A stretch of 64,000 bases of DNA, taken from Lachnospiraceae bacterium. GTDB lineage: Bacteria > Bacillota > Clostridia > Lachnospirales > Lachnospiraceae. The stretch lies in the NCBI GenBank assembly GCA_017396555.1, contig JAFQLS010000007.1, forward strand, positions 1 to 64,000, given 5' to 3'. The position numbers were made by a program, and so were the translations under genes. Position 1 is the first letter of the stretch. The number at the start of each line of letters is the position of its first letter. This document shows positions 42,138 through 50,882 of the stretch, piece by piece. The notes beneath the pieces were generated by a model. That model was not told the DNA's origin. It searched no databases and was given only the letters and a program-made list of their open reading frames with translations.

Positions 42138-42947
42138 ATGAAAAAGAAAATTTTAAGCATTGTTACAGTAACACTTATGTTTTCAGGTGTACTTACAGGG
42201 TGTACTGTGAAAGAGGGTAATACCATAGCAACAGATGGTTCGAGTTCTATGGAAAAAGTAATAGGAGCGTTAGGAGAAGCCTTTATCGAAAAAAATGATA
42301 TGGGAAGATTTACTTACAATCCTACTGGTTCGAGTACGGGTATAACAGCTGTAGCAGAGGGAAGATGTGATATTGGACTTTCTACCAGAGTTCTTAAAGA
42401 TGAAGAAATGAGTAGTGATTTGACAGAAACGATTATTGCATATGATGGAATTGCTGTTATTGTGAATCCGGAAAATAATATTTCGGATTTAGATATTGAG
42501 ACTATAGCTAAAATTTATACAGGGAAAATTACCAATTGGAAAGAATTAGGAGGGAGAGACGGAGAAATAGTATTGATAGGACGGGAGGCAAATAGTGGTA
42601 CAAGAGATGGTTTTGAATCTGTTATAGGAACAGAAAATGCTTGTAAATACCGTCAGGAGCTTACAACTACCGGTGATGTGATTACTACAGTAGCTAATAA
42701 TCCTAATGCGATTGGTTATGCTTCAATTGCATCTGTAAAAGAAATAGTAAAAGTGATATCTGTAAATGGAGTTTTACCTACAGATGAGAATATTAAGAAA
42801 GGAACGTATGTGATTAAGCGACCATTTGTTCTCATAACAAAAACAGATAATCAACTTTCACCAACAGAACAGGCTTTTTATGAGTTCTGTTTTTCAGAAG
42901 AAGCTAAAAGCATTATTGAGTTAGCAGGTGTGGTGCCTGTTTATTGA
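42138..42947 (+). CDS. pstS: Phosphate ABC transporter, substrate-binding lipoprotein
   Basis: A lipoprotein (MKKKILSIVTVTLMFSGVLTGC, lipobox LTGC) that captures phosphate outside the membrane. The phosphate-binding segments are ATDGSSSMEKVIGALGEAF, YNPTGSSTGITAVAEGRCDIGLSTR and LIGREANSGTRDGFESV. ATG 42138 has GGAG six bases upstream and is chosen over 42126. At 269 aa it is a compact PstS. First gene of pstSCAB. Confidence 0.93.
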   Translation: MKKKILSIVTVTLMFSGVLTGCTVKEGNTIATDGSSSMEKVIGALGEAFIEKNDMGRFTYNPTGSSTGITAVAEGRCDIGLSTRVLKDEEMSSDLTETIIAYDGIAVIVNPENNISDLDIETIAKIYTGKITNWKELGGRDGEIVLIGREANSGTRDGFESVIGTENACKYRQELTTTGDVITTVANNPNAIGYASIASVKEIVKVISVNGVLPTDENIKKGTYVIKRPFVLITKTDNQLSPTEQAFYEFCFSEEAKSIIELAGVVPVY

Positions 42948-42973
42948 AAATATTATGGTTGGGGGAGACACTC

Positions 42974-43849
42974 ATGAAAAATAAAATTAATAAAAAAGAA
43001 ACAATAATTCACGGAATTTTCTTGATTTTAGGACTTATAACTATTGCATCAGTATTGCTGATTAGTGTTTATCTGGTGCTTACAGGAATTCCGGCAATAA
43101 AAGAAATAGGCTTTTTTGATTTTTTGTTTGGGAAAGAATGGGAACCTACAGTATCAGAACCAAAGTTTGGTATTTTGCCATTTATTTTAACAAGTGTATA
43201 CGGAACAATAGGAGCTGTTTTATTAGGGACTCCAATAGGATTTTTTACAGCAGTGTACCTTGCGAAGCTGGCTTCACCCCAAATAAAAAAAATTGTGAGT
43301 ATGGCTATAAGTCTTTTGGCGGGGATTCCGTCGGTGGTATACGGATTGGTAGGTATGCTGGTATTGGTGCCGGCTATTCGTGAGATTTTCAAAATTTCAG
43401 ATGGAACAAGCTTGTTGTCGGCTATTATTGTTTTAAGTGTTATGGTACTTCCGTCAATCATTAAAATATCATTTACGGCATTGGAGGCAGTACCAAAGGA
43501 GTATGAAGAAGGTTCTTTGGCATTAGGTGCAACACCGTTAGAAACATATTTGAGAGTGTCTGTGCCGGCTGCGAAAAGTGGAATAGCAGCAGCAATAATA
43601 CTTGGTGTAGGAAGAGCCATTGGAGAAGCAATGGCAGTTATTATGGTATCAGGAAATGTTGCAAATATGCCCTCTCTCTTTAGAAGTGTAAGATTTCTCA
43701 CAACTGCTGTTTCAAGTGAAATGTCCTATGCCACGTCAGGGAGTTTACATAAGCAGGCATTATTTTCTATAGCATTAGTATTGTTTGTGTTTATTATGCT
43801 GATAAATGTGATATTACATTCTTTTTTTAAACGACAGAAGGAGGGGTAA
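42974..43849 (+). CDS. pstC: Phosphate ABC transporter permease PstC
   Basis: Six membrane helices and the permease EAA-type loop (EEGSLALGATPLETYLRVSVPAAKSGI), 291 aa. FDFLFGKEWEPTVSEPKFGILPFI is the conserved periplasmic-facing segment of PstC. ATG 42974 follows GGGGGAG and is preferred over the TTG at 42944 that would overlap pstS. Forms the channel with PstA. Confidence 0.94.
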   Translation: MKNKINKKETIIHGIFLILGLITIASVLLISVYLVLTGIPAIKEIGFFDFLFGKEWEPTVSEPKFGILPFILTSVYGTIGAVLLGTPIGFFTAVYLAKLASPQIKKIVSMAISLLAGIPSVVYGLVGMLVLVPAIREIFKISDGTSLLSAIIVLSVMVLPSIIKISFTALEAVPKEYEEGSLALGATPLETYLRVSVPAAKSGIAAAIILGVGRAIGEAMAVIMVSGNVANMPSLFRSVRFLTTAVSSEMSYATSGSLHKQALFSIALVLFVFIMLINVILHSFFKRQKEG

Positions 43850-43852
43850 TAG

Positions 43853-44710
43853 GTGACAGGTAATATTTCAAAAAAAAGAAAAAGGTATATTTTTTTTATT
43901 AAAGCATTGATGTATTTTTCAGTATTTATATCCTGCTCACTTGTATTATTTCTAATAGGATATGTGTTAGTAAAAGGAATCCCCAATATTTCATGGGAGC
44001 TGGTTTCAACGAAACCCAGTTATTTATCAGGGGAAATAGGTATTTTGCCAGATATTTTAAATACGTTATACATTATTTTTGCGACCCTTCTGGTGGTAAT
44101 ACCTTTTGGTGTAGGAGCGGCAATATATCTTAATGAGTATGCAGGTAATAAAAAAATTGTAATGGCAATTGAGTATGCAGCAGAAACACTTTCGGGGATT
44201 CCGTCAATAATATTTGGATTGGTAGGTATGCTGTTTTTTTGTCAGTTTTTGAAAATGGGCACCTCACTTTTGGCAGGTGCGATGACTCTTGCAATTATGA
44301 ATTTACCAACAATTATGAGAACAACACTCGAGAGTTTGAAGACAGTTCCTCAAGGATACAGAGAGGGCGCATTTGGGCTTGGTGCAGGAAAATGGAGAGT
44401 GATACATACAGTTGTTCTTCCGGAGTGTGTTGATGGCGTTGTTACAGGTTGCATTTTGTGTGTTGGAAGAATAATGGGAGAGTCTGCAGCATTGTTGTTT
44501 ACAGCAGGTTTTGCGCACGCATTAAACGGTATTTTGGAAGGTATGACATCATCAGGTGCAACACTAACAGTAGCATTGTATGTGTATGCAAAAGAGCAGG
44601 GGGAATTTGAAATTGCTTTTGCAATTGCAGCCATATTAATGGTTATGACATTACTAATTAATTTGTTTGCGGATTGTATAGGAGAAATTTTTAGGAGGAA
44701 AAAAGGTTAA
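43853..44710 (+). CDS. pstA: Phosphate ABC transporter permease PstA
   Basis: Second channel subunit, with six helices; the N-terminal [25 protein letters not shown] and the loop [22 protein letters not shown] are PstA features. It starts at a GTG with AAGGAGGGG upstream, three bases after the pstC stop. The stop codon overlaps the pstB start (TAATG). 285 aa. Confidence 0.94.
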   Translation: MTGNISKKRKRYIFFIKALMYFSVFISCSLVLFLIGYVLVKGIPNISWELVSTKPSYLSGEIGILPDILNTLYIIFATLLVVIPFGVGAAIYLNEYAGNKKIVMAIEYAAETLSGIPSIIFGLVGMLFFCQFLKMGTSLLAGAMTLAIMNLPTIMRTTLESLKTVPQGYREGAFGLGAGKWRVIHTVVLPECVDGVVTGCILCVGRIMGESAALLFTAGFAHALNGILEGMTSSGATLTVALYVYAKEQGEFEIAFAIAAILMVMTLLINLFADCIGEIFRRKKG

Positions 44711-45462
44711 TGAATATAATAAATGTAAAAGATTTGAATCTTTGGTATGGTACAAGTCAGGCACTAAAAAATGTGAATATAAATATTGAAGAAAATACAA
44801 TTACTGCACTTATTGGTCCGTCGGGATGTGGAAAGTCAACATTTTTAAAGACAATAAACAGGATGAATGATTTGATTAAGGGTATTCGTGTTACAGGAAA
44901 AATCTTATACGAGAATATGGATATTTTTAACAAAAGTGTGGATGTAAACGAGTTGCGCAGAGATATAGGAATGGTATTTCAAAAGCCTAATCCGTTTCCG
45001 ATGACTATCTATGATAATATTGCTTATGGTCCAAGGACTCATGGAATTAGAAATAAGTCTGAATTGGATATTATAGTTGAACAATCATTGAGAGATGCAG
45101 TTCTTTGGGATGAAGTTAAGGATAGGTTAAAGAAGAGTGCATTAGGGCTTTCTGGTGGACAGCAACAGAGATTGTGTATTGCGAGGGCGCTTGCTGTAAG
45201 ACCTAAGATTTTACTTATGGATGAGCCAACTAGCGCGTTAGATCCGATTTCTACATTAAGAATCGAAGAGTTGGCAATGGAATTAAAGGATAATTATACA
45301 ATTATAATGGTAACACATAATATGCAGCAAGCAGTTAGGATTGCGGATAAAACGGCATTTTTCTTGTTGGGAGAATTGGTTGAATACGGTAATACCAAGG
45401 AGTTGTTCTACAGTCCAAAGGAAAAGAAAACAGAAGATTATATTACAGGAAGATTTGGATAA
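44710..45462 (+). CDS. pstB: Phosphate ABC transporter ATP-binding protein
   Basis: The ATPase of the Pst system, 250 aa: Walker [10 protein letters not shown], signature [15 protein letters not shown], Walker [15 protein letters not shown]-loop VTHN. The phrase [21 protein letters not shown] is specific to PstB. It is translationally coupled to pstA and followed by a terminator. phoU, which usually follows, is absent here. Confidence 0.97.
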   Translation: MNIINVKDLNLWYGTSQALKNVNINIEENTITALIGPSGCGKSTFLKTINRMNDLIKGIRVTGKILYENMDIFNKSVDVNELRRDIGMVFQKPNPFPMTIYDNIAYGPRTHGIRNKSELDIIVEQSLRDAVLWDEVKDRLKKSALGLSGGQQQRLCIARALAVRPKILLMDEPTSALDPISTLRIEELAMELKDNYTIIMVTHNMQQAVRIADKTAFFLLGELVEYGNTKELFYSPKEKKTEDYITGRFG

Positions 45463-45479
45463 TGTGTGTTGTATGTATT

Positions 45480-45506
45480 GGAGACTCATAAGGGTCTCCT
45501 TTTTTG
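45480..45506 (+). terminator. Terminator after pstB
   Basis: GGAGAC (45480-45485) pairs with GTCTCC (45494-45499), then six T. Same loop sequence family (ACTCATAAGG) as the terminators at 27416 and 41967. Confidence 0.85.
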
Positions 45507-45512
45507 TAAAAG

Positions 45513-46295
45513 CTATCTGGTGAATTTTTTTTCAAGAAGGTTAATAACGCCGTATAAAATCATTGATAGAATACAAAGAATAATTATGGACATTATTACC
45601 ATATCTAGCATAAATACCTGACTTCCATAGATAATAAGGTAACCGAGTCCTTTATTTGCGGCTAGAAATTCACCTATTATAACACCTACAAGTGAAAGTC
45701 CGATATTTACTTTCATAGTACTTATTATTATTGGTATGGAAGCTGGCAGTAATACCTTAGTCATTATATCCTTTCTGGTTCCACCAAGAGTCCTTATGAG
45801 TTTAGACATATCTGAATCAATTTCGTTAAAATGATTATGAAGAGTTATTATTGTTCCAAATACAGCTACTGATACAGCTGCAACAATTATTGTCTTCATA
45901 TTATTTCCAAGCCATACTATAAGAACTGGTGCAAGAGCGCTTTTGGGAAGGCTGCCAAGCATTACAAGGTAAGGTTCAAGTATTTTGGATAATGAGGTAA
46001 ATATCCATAGGATAATAGCTGCCAGGATGCCGATTAACATTACCAGTAAAAAGCTTATAAGTGTTTCAACTATTGTAATACCAAGATGAACAAATAATGT
46101 CTTGTCTTTGCACATTTCAATAAATAGATTAACTATTCTTGATGGACTACTAAATATAAAGGCGTTAATATTACCTGTATAAGCAGCAACCTCCCATATA
46201 CCAACAAAAATAAATCCTACGAGAAACCGTAACAAATTTATTATTATTTTTTGCCTCCTTATTGTGTGTAAATATTTTAATTGCATTTCACTCAT
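45513..46295 (-). CDS. ABC transporter permease (SsuC/TauC/ThiX-like)
   Basis: About six membrane helices and the BPD_transp_1 loop (LIRTLGGTRKDIMTKVLLPASIPIIIS). The 260-aa protein belongs to the nitrate/sulfonate/taurine/pyrimidine-precursor type of permeases (IWEVAAYTGNINAFIFSSPSRIV is typical). Its start touches the stop codon of the ATPase gene. The substrate-binding protein is missing locally, so sulfonates, thiamine precursors and similar substrates cannot be told apart. Confidence 0.88.
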   Translation of the reverse strand: MSEMQLKYLHTIRRQKIIINLLRFLVGFIFVGIWEVAAYTGNINAFIFSSPSRIVNLFIEMCKDKTLFVHLGITIVETLISFLLVMLIGILAAIILWIFTSLSKILEPYLVMLGSLPKSALAPVLIVWLGNNMKTIIVAAVSVAVFGTIITLHNHFNEIDSDMSKLIRTLGGTRKDIMTKVLLPASIPIIISTMKVNIGLSLVGVIIGEFLAANKGLGYLIIYGSQVFMLDMVIMSIIILCILSMILYGVINLLEKKFTR

Positions 46296-47033
46296 TTATT
46301 TTACCTCCTTCCATACAAGGTTAAAGTAGTTCTTGAACTCGGGAGCATTTCTTGCGAGAAATGGAGTTGAATATTCTTCAGGGTATTTAAGGTCTATGAT
46401 CTTCTTTATTTTTCCGGGACGTTTGGTAAGAACTATTACCCTTCCGCCGATTGAAATGGCTTCTGATAAATCATGTGTTACCAAAATGGCAGTTTTCCCC
46501 TCTTTTTTTATTATGCTATAAATATCATCACATACCTGCAATCTTGTTTGGTAATCAAGTGCTGAAAATGGTTCGTCAAGAAGCAATAAGTCAGGTTCAA
46601 GTGCAAGAGTTCTTATAAGAGCTGCACGTTGTCTCATACCACCCGATAATTCCGAGGGACGTGAATTTTTAAATCGCTCAAGCCCATAAGTTGATAGCAT
46701 ATTATTAACATTTTCTATATGGGACTTATCAAGTTTGTTTTGAATTTCAAGTCCCAAGGTTATATTTTTATAAATGCTTCTCCATTCAAATAGATGGTCT
46801 TTTTGAAGCATATATCCAATATTGTTGCCTTTAAATTTGATTGTTCCATTACTTGGTTTTATCAAACCGGCAATTATAGATAATAGGGTGGATTTACCAC
46901 AACCAGATGGACCTACAATGGAAATAAACTCACCATCTTCTATACATAAAGATATATTCGACAGGGCATTAGTTTCACCTTGAGGTGTATGGTATGTGTA
47001 ATCTACATTTTTTAACTCTAATATATTATTCAA
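46296..47033 (-). CDS. ABC transporter ATP-binding protein (SsuB/TauB/ThiZ-like)
   Basis: Walker [12 protein letters not shown]-loop YMLQKDHLFEWRSI, signature LSGGMRQRAALIRTL, Walker B LLLLDEPFSALDY, H-loop VTHD; 245 aa. The LQKDxLxxWRxxxxN form of the Q-loop is common in the SsuB/TauB/ThiZ group. First gene of a two-gene unit with the following permease. No TPP or other riboswitch was recognised in the 140 bp before it. Confidence 0.9.
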   Translation of the reverse strand: MNNILELKNVDYTYHTPQGETNALSNISLCIEDGEFISIVGPSGCGKSTLLSIIAGLIKPSNGTIKFKGNNIGYMLQKDHLFEWRSIYKNITLGLEIQNKLDKSHIENVNNMLSTYGLERFKNSRPSELSGGMRQRAALIRTLALEPDLLLLDEPFSALDYQTRLQVCDDIYSIIKKEGKTAILVTHDLSEAISIGGRVIVLTKRPGKIKKIIDLKYPEEYSTPFLARNAPEFKNYFNLVWKEVK

Positions 47034-47095
47034 GATACCTTAATCCTTTCTAAAATACATATATATTATTTTATGATAAAATATGAAAAACGTGT

Positions 47096-47123
47096 TTGGT
47101 TTTAGAGGTAAATATAGTATAAT
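47096..47123 (+). promoter_or_regulatory. Promoter of the FN3 secreted protein gene
   Basis: TTGGTT (47096-47101), 16-bp spacer, TATAAT (47118-47123). Confidence 0.5.
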
Positions 47124-47173
47124 ATTTTATATAAATAAATGGAACGAAACTAACATGCTCAGGAGGAAAATAC

Positions 47174-49468
47174 ATGAAGACATTAAAAAGAATACTATTA
47201 TCACTAGGACTTATATTTGCCTTATGTCAAGGTTACAGCATTAATACTATGGCAGAAGAAGGTATGGAAGGAGTCTTTACATATGATTATTACTATGATG
47301 AATATGGTGGATACACACATATTACGGGATATCACGGAGATACTTATGAAGTCGTAATACCGGATATGATTGGTGGTCATAAAGTTGAATCTGTTTATGA
47401 ATCAGCATTTTCAGATGAATGTTCGTTTAAAACAGTAACAGTTTCGGCTAATGTGGATTTTGTGTCGATTAAATATAGTTCGTTAGCGGATGGAGCTAAA
47501 ATTATCCTTTTAGGAGATAATACGAGATTATCTTTATATAACTACGAGGAAGGCAAAAAAATATATGTCGAATGTAACTGTGCATCTGTATCAAGATATT
47601 GGTCAGACGTTGAATATATATTTAGAGATGCTAATGATATTTCAAAGGCAAAAATTACAGTTGAACCAAGTGTGATTACAAAGTCTCAGGCGGAATCAGG
47701 GGTAACTCCATCATTTACAGTTGAATTTGAAGGAAAAAAACTTGTTGAGGGAATAGATTATTATTTAGAAGATTTATATCCACTTGCAACAGATATAGGA
47801 GAAGTGAAGAAATACATAGCTGGTACGTTAAATGAAAAAACAAAGATAAATGGTATTATATATGTGTCCTATACAATCATTCCTGATATTTCAGAAAAAG
47901 TACAAGGTGATATTACGACAACTCATAATAAAGCTGGTATAAAATGGGAAAAATCTAAAGGTGTTACAGGATATGAGATTTATAGAAAAGAAGCGGATAA
48001 ATACAAACTTGTTAATAGAGTAAAAGGGGCCTCAAATACTTCATATATTGATACGGGACTAAAAGAGTCAACAGCTTATACATACAAAATTCGTGCATAT
48101 AAATCAAAGGAAGGCAAGAAATTCTATTCAGAATATTCGGATGAAATTACGATTTATACATTGCCTAAAAAAGCAAAAACAAGTGGATATAAATTAACTA
48201 ATAAGAGAATTAATGTAAAGGCAATTCTAAGTAGTGTAACTGCATATGATGGGTATAACTCGAACTGGACAAGTCCAAGTGAAGTTAATGACTTTATTGA
48301 TTACAAGGGAAGATATACTATGGCATATGCTTCTAATAGCTATGTATATATTCAGAGATATAATTCTAATCTTAAGCATCTTAAAACACTTAAAATCAAG
48401 AAGAAATATCCTCAGCTTGGAGATGTAATATGTGATAAATCAGGTAATTATTACATAGCTTGGGGAAAGAATGATGTAAAGGGAAAAGGAAATGTTGTGA
48501 CATTTGCTATTTCAAAATACAATTATAAAGGTAAACATATTAAGACGGCAACATTGAAGTCATATGATGATTATGACGGAAAAGAGATATTTGAGGCCGG
48601 TAATTGCGCAATGGCTATCAGCGGAAATCATTTGGTGTGCAGTTATGCAAAACAAATGTATAACGGGCATCAGAAAAATGAGACCTTTGCGGTAAATATC
48701 AAGAATATGAAGAAGGTTACAGGCTATAATTACTGGGTAAGCCATTCGTTTAACCAGAGAGTTATTGCATTAAGAGATGGCGGAGTGTTATTTGGAGATC
48801 ATGGGGATGCAAATGTTACGAGAGGTTTTGCTCTTAATTATAATAATATAAAAACGAATGAATATAATACTTTTTTACCATTCCATTTCTGGGGACTGAA
48901 TACTGACGATATGTTCCACATTAATAAGACATATGCACAGCTTGGTAATATTGGTGAAGTTGATACAGGATATGTTTTGGTTGCGACATCGGCTAAATCA
49001 ATGACCTCGAGTGCACCTGTTCAGAAGCAACAGTTAATGGTACAGATTATTTCACATAATACCGGAGAGTCTGTACTTAAAGGTTCATCAAGAAGTGGTA
49101 GTTGTTTGGGAATAAAGCAAAAGGATACAGGTATCAAGTGGCTGACTAATTACAAAGATGGTTCATATGCAACTAACTCTAATATGATAGTTATAGACAG
49201 AGATAGAATTGTTGTTATGTGGGAAAGACATAAGGATTATGAATTTGTAGATTCTTATTATATGATATTAGCATCAAATGGAAAAATACTTAAGAAAGCC
49301 ACATCATTAAAGAAACAACGTTTATGTGGTAACGAGGAATTAAATTATCATAAGGGATATATTTATTGGACCTCAGCTGAGGTAATATCAAATTACACAT
49401 GGGAAACCGGATATACTGAGAAAAGCAAGGTCATAATACATAAGTTAAAAGTTTCTGCTATGAAATAA
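47174..49468 (+). CDS. Large secreted protein with LRR-like and FN3 modules
   Basis: A Sec signal peptide (about 1-28, ending NTMAEE). Residues ~30-130 resemble a single LRR_5/BspA unit (IPDMIGGHKVESVYESAF). Residues ~246-330 form a fibronectin type III domain (AGIKWEKSKGVTGYEIYRK, TAYTYKIRAYKSKEGK). The remaining ~430 residues have repeated propeller-like segments (YYIAWGKNDVKGKGNVVTFAISKYN; MVIDRDRIVVMWERHKDY). No enzyme motif or wall anchor is present. AGGAGGA precedes the ATG. It shares flavour with the protein at 11794. Next gene starts 18 bp later. Confidence 0.8.
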   Translation: MKTLKRILLSLGLIFALCQGYSINTMAEEGMEGVFTYDYYYDEYGGYTHITGYHGDTYEVVIPDMIGGHKVESVYESAFSDECSFKTVTVSANVDFVSIKYSSLADGAKIILLGDNTRLSLYNYEEGKKIYVECNCASVSRYWSDVEYIFRDANDISKAKITVEPSVITKSQAESGVTPSFTVEFEGKKLVEGIDYYLEDLYPLATDIGEVKKYIAGTLNEKTKINGIIYVSYTIIPDISEKVQGDITTTHNKAGIKWEKSKGVTGYEIYRKEADKYKLVNRVKGASNTSYIDTGLKESTAYTYKIRAYKSKEGKKFYSEYSDEITIYTLPKKAKTSGYKLTNKRINVKAILSSVTAYDGYNSNWTSPSEVNDFIDYKGRYTMAYASNSYVYIQRYNSNLKHLKTLKIKKKYPQLGDVICDKSGNYYIAWGKNDVKGKGNVVTFAISKYNYKGKHIKTATLKSYDDYDGKEIFEAGNCAMAISGNHLVCSYAKQMYNGHQKNETFAVNIKNMKKVTGYNYWVSHSFNQRVIALRDGGVLFGDHGDANVTRGFALNYNNIKTNEYNTFLPFHFWGLNTDDMFHINKTYAQLGNIGEVDTGYVLVATSAKSMTSSAPVQKQQLMVQIISHNTGESVLKGSSRSGSCLGIKQKDTGIKWLTNYKDGSYATNSNMIVIDRDRIVVMWERHKDYEFVDSYYMILASNGKILKKATSLKKQRLCGNEELNYHKGYIYWTSAEVISNYTWETGYTEKSKVIIHKLKVSAMK

Positions 49469-49485
49469 ATGGAGGAATGGAAATT

Positions 49486-50826
49486 ATGCGTACTATTAGC
49501 CAACAGATAAATGTATGCTACGAAATATTTGATAAATATAAATTGGATTTAGTAAATACATTACATAAAGAATTAATACAAATGGGTGCTACAGTTGCTT
49601 TTTTTGATGGAGAAATCAGTAAAGCAGAAATAAACACCATTAATGACACATTTGTTACAATGTATACATATGAAAGTATTCGAAAAATGTGTGAAGAAGA
49701 ATGTCTTAATGAAAATGGAGACGTAGGTAAGGTGCCGGAGGTTGTAATAGCTGTTGCAGAAGCTGAAAAAAAAGAACAGCTGGGAATGGTAGCAACCTTA
49801 TATAATACAAGAGAAATTTACAATACATTTAAGCAGTTTGGTTCAATAATAACAAATTGTGATGGAGCAAGACTTTCAAGAGAGGTAAAATTACTTGATA
49901 GATATCTTGAAGTAATTACACAATATATAATCGATATGGAAAATAAAGAAGAAAAGGTTGAGAATAGGACAACTGTAGATAGAAATAAAGATTTTTCAGT
50001 CGAGGATATCGATAGTATGGATGACATGAAAAAAATACTTGTAGAGATTGAAGGTATGATAGGTCTGACAGAGGTTAAACAGGAAATTAGGAGTCTTGTA
50101 AATCTTCTCGTTGTACGAAAAATGAGAGAAGAAAGAGGTTATGAACAGCCATTTCAGTCAATGCATATGGTATTTACGGGTAATCCGGGAACAGGTAAGA
50201 CTACAATTGCCAGAAAACTTGCAGATATATACAAATGCCTGGGTGTACTTGAGACAGGTCAGCTTGTTGAAACGGATCGTTCAGGTCTTGTGGCAGGTTA
50301 TGTAGGTCAGACAGCAGAAAAGGTTAATGCCATAGCTCAGAAAGCTATGGGAGGTATTCTTTTTATTGATGAGGCATATGCTCTTACTGATTCGAAAATG
50401 GAGGGTGATTTTGGGCAGGAAGCAGTTGATACACTTCTTAAGATAATGGAGGATAATAGGGACAAGTTTATTGTGATTGTAGCAGGATATCCTGAACCTA
50501 TGGAGGAATTTCTTAATTCTAATCCGGGACTTCGCTCAAGGTTTAATAAATATATTTCGTTTAAGGATTATACAGCGCAGGAATTATATGATATTTTCAA
50601 ACATATGTGTGAAAAAAATGACTATAGATATGATGATGCTGTAAAGGAAAAGGTATTTTTGGATATAAATGAAATGATTACAAATCAGGATGAGAATTTT
50701 GCTAATGCAAGAGAAGTAAGGAATTATTTTGAAAAGATAGTTTCGAATCAGGCTAATAGAATTGTTAGTCTTGGCAGTGGAAATGTAGAGGAATTACTCA
50801 CTATACGAGTTGAGGATATAGAATAA
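49486..50826 (+). CDS. CbbX/SpoVK-like AAA ATPase with TerB-like N-terminus
   Basis: The C-terminal ~270 residues are a CbxX/CfxQ-type AAA+ domain: GLTEVKQEIRSLVNLL, Walker A TGNPGTGKTT, GYVGQTAEKV, Walker B GGILFIDEAYAL, arginine fingers in PGLRSRFNKY. The N-terminal ~140 residues (GATVAFFDGEISKAEINTIND) resemble TerB/tellurite-resistance-like helical domains. Cytoplasmic, since no signal is seen. ATG 49486 is chosen because GGAGG is ten bases upstream, whereas ATG 49477 lies one base from it. Related proteins remodel Rubisco or act in sporulation; this client is unknown, but neighbours are both secreted. Confidence 0.85.
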   Translation: MRTISQQINVCYEIFDKYKLDLVNTLHKELIQMGATVAFFDGEISKAEINTINDTFVTMYTYESIRKMCEEECLNENGDVGKVPEVVIAVAEAEKKEQLGMVATLYNTREIYNTFKQFGSIITNCDGARLSREVKLLDRYLEVITQYIIDMENKEEKVENRTTVDRNKDFSVEDIDSMDDMKKILVEIEGMIGLTEVKQEIRSLVNLLVVRKMREERGYEQPFQSMHMVFTGNPGTGKTTIARKLADIYKCLGVLETGQLVETDRSGLVAGYVGQTAEKVNAIAQKAMGGILFIDEAYALTDSKMEGDFGQEAVDTLLKIMEDNRDKFIVIVAGYPEPMEEFLNSNPGLRSRFNKYISFKDYTAQELYDIFKHMCEKNDYRYDDAVKEKVFLDINEMITNQDENFANAREVRNYFEKIVSNQANRIVSLGSGNVEELLTIRVEDIE

Positions 50827-50882
50827 AAATTGTACGTTGGTTTATATGTAAGTAGCAGATTAAATTTATTGGAGGGTACAAT

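Noticed and set aside
43069..43701. 210-codon minus-strand frame across pstC
   Set aside because: It is antisense to a well-supported pstC and has no recognisable domain.
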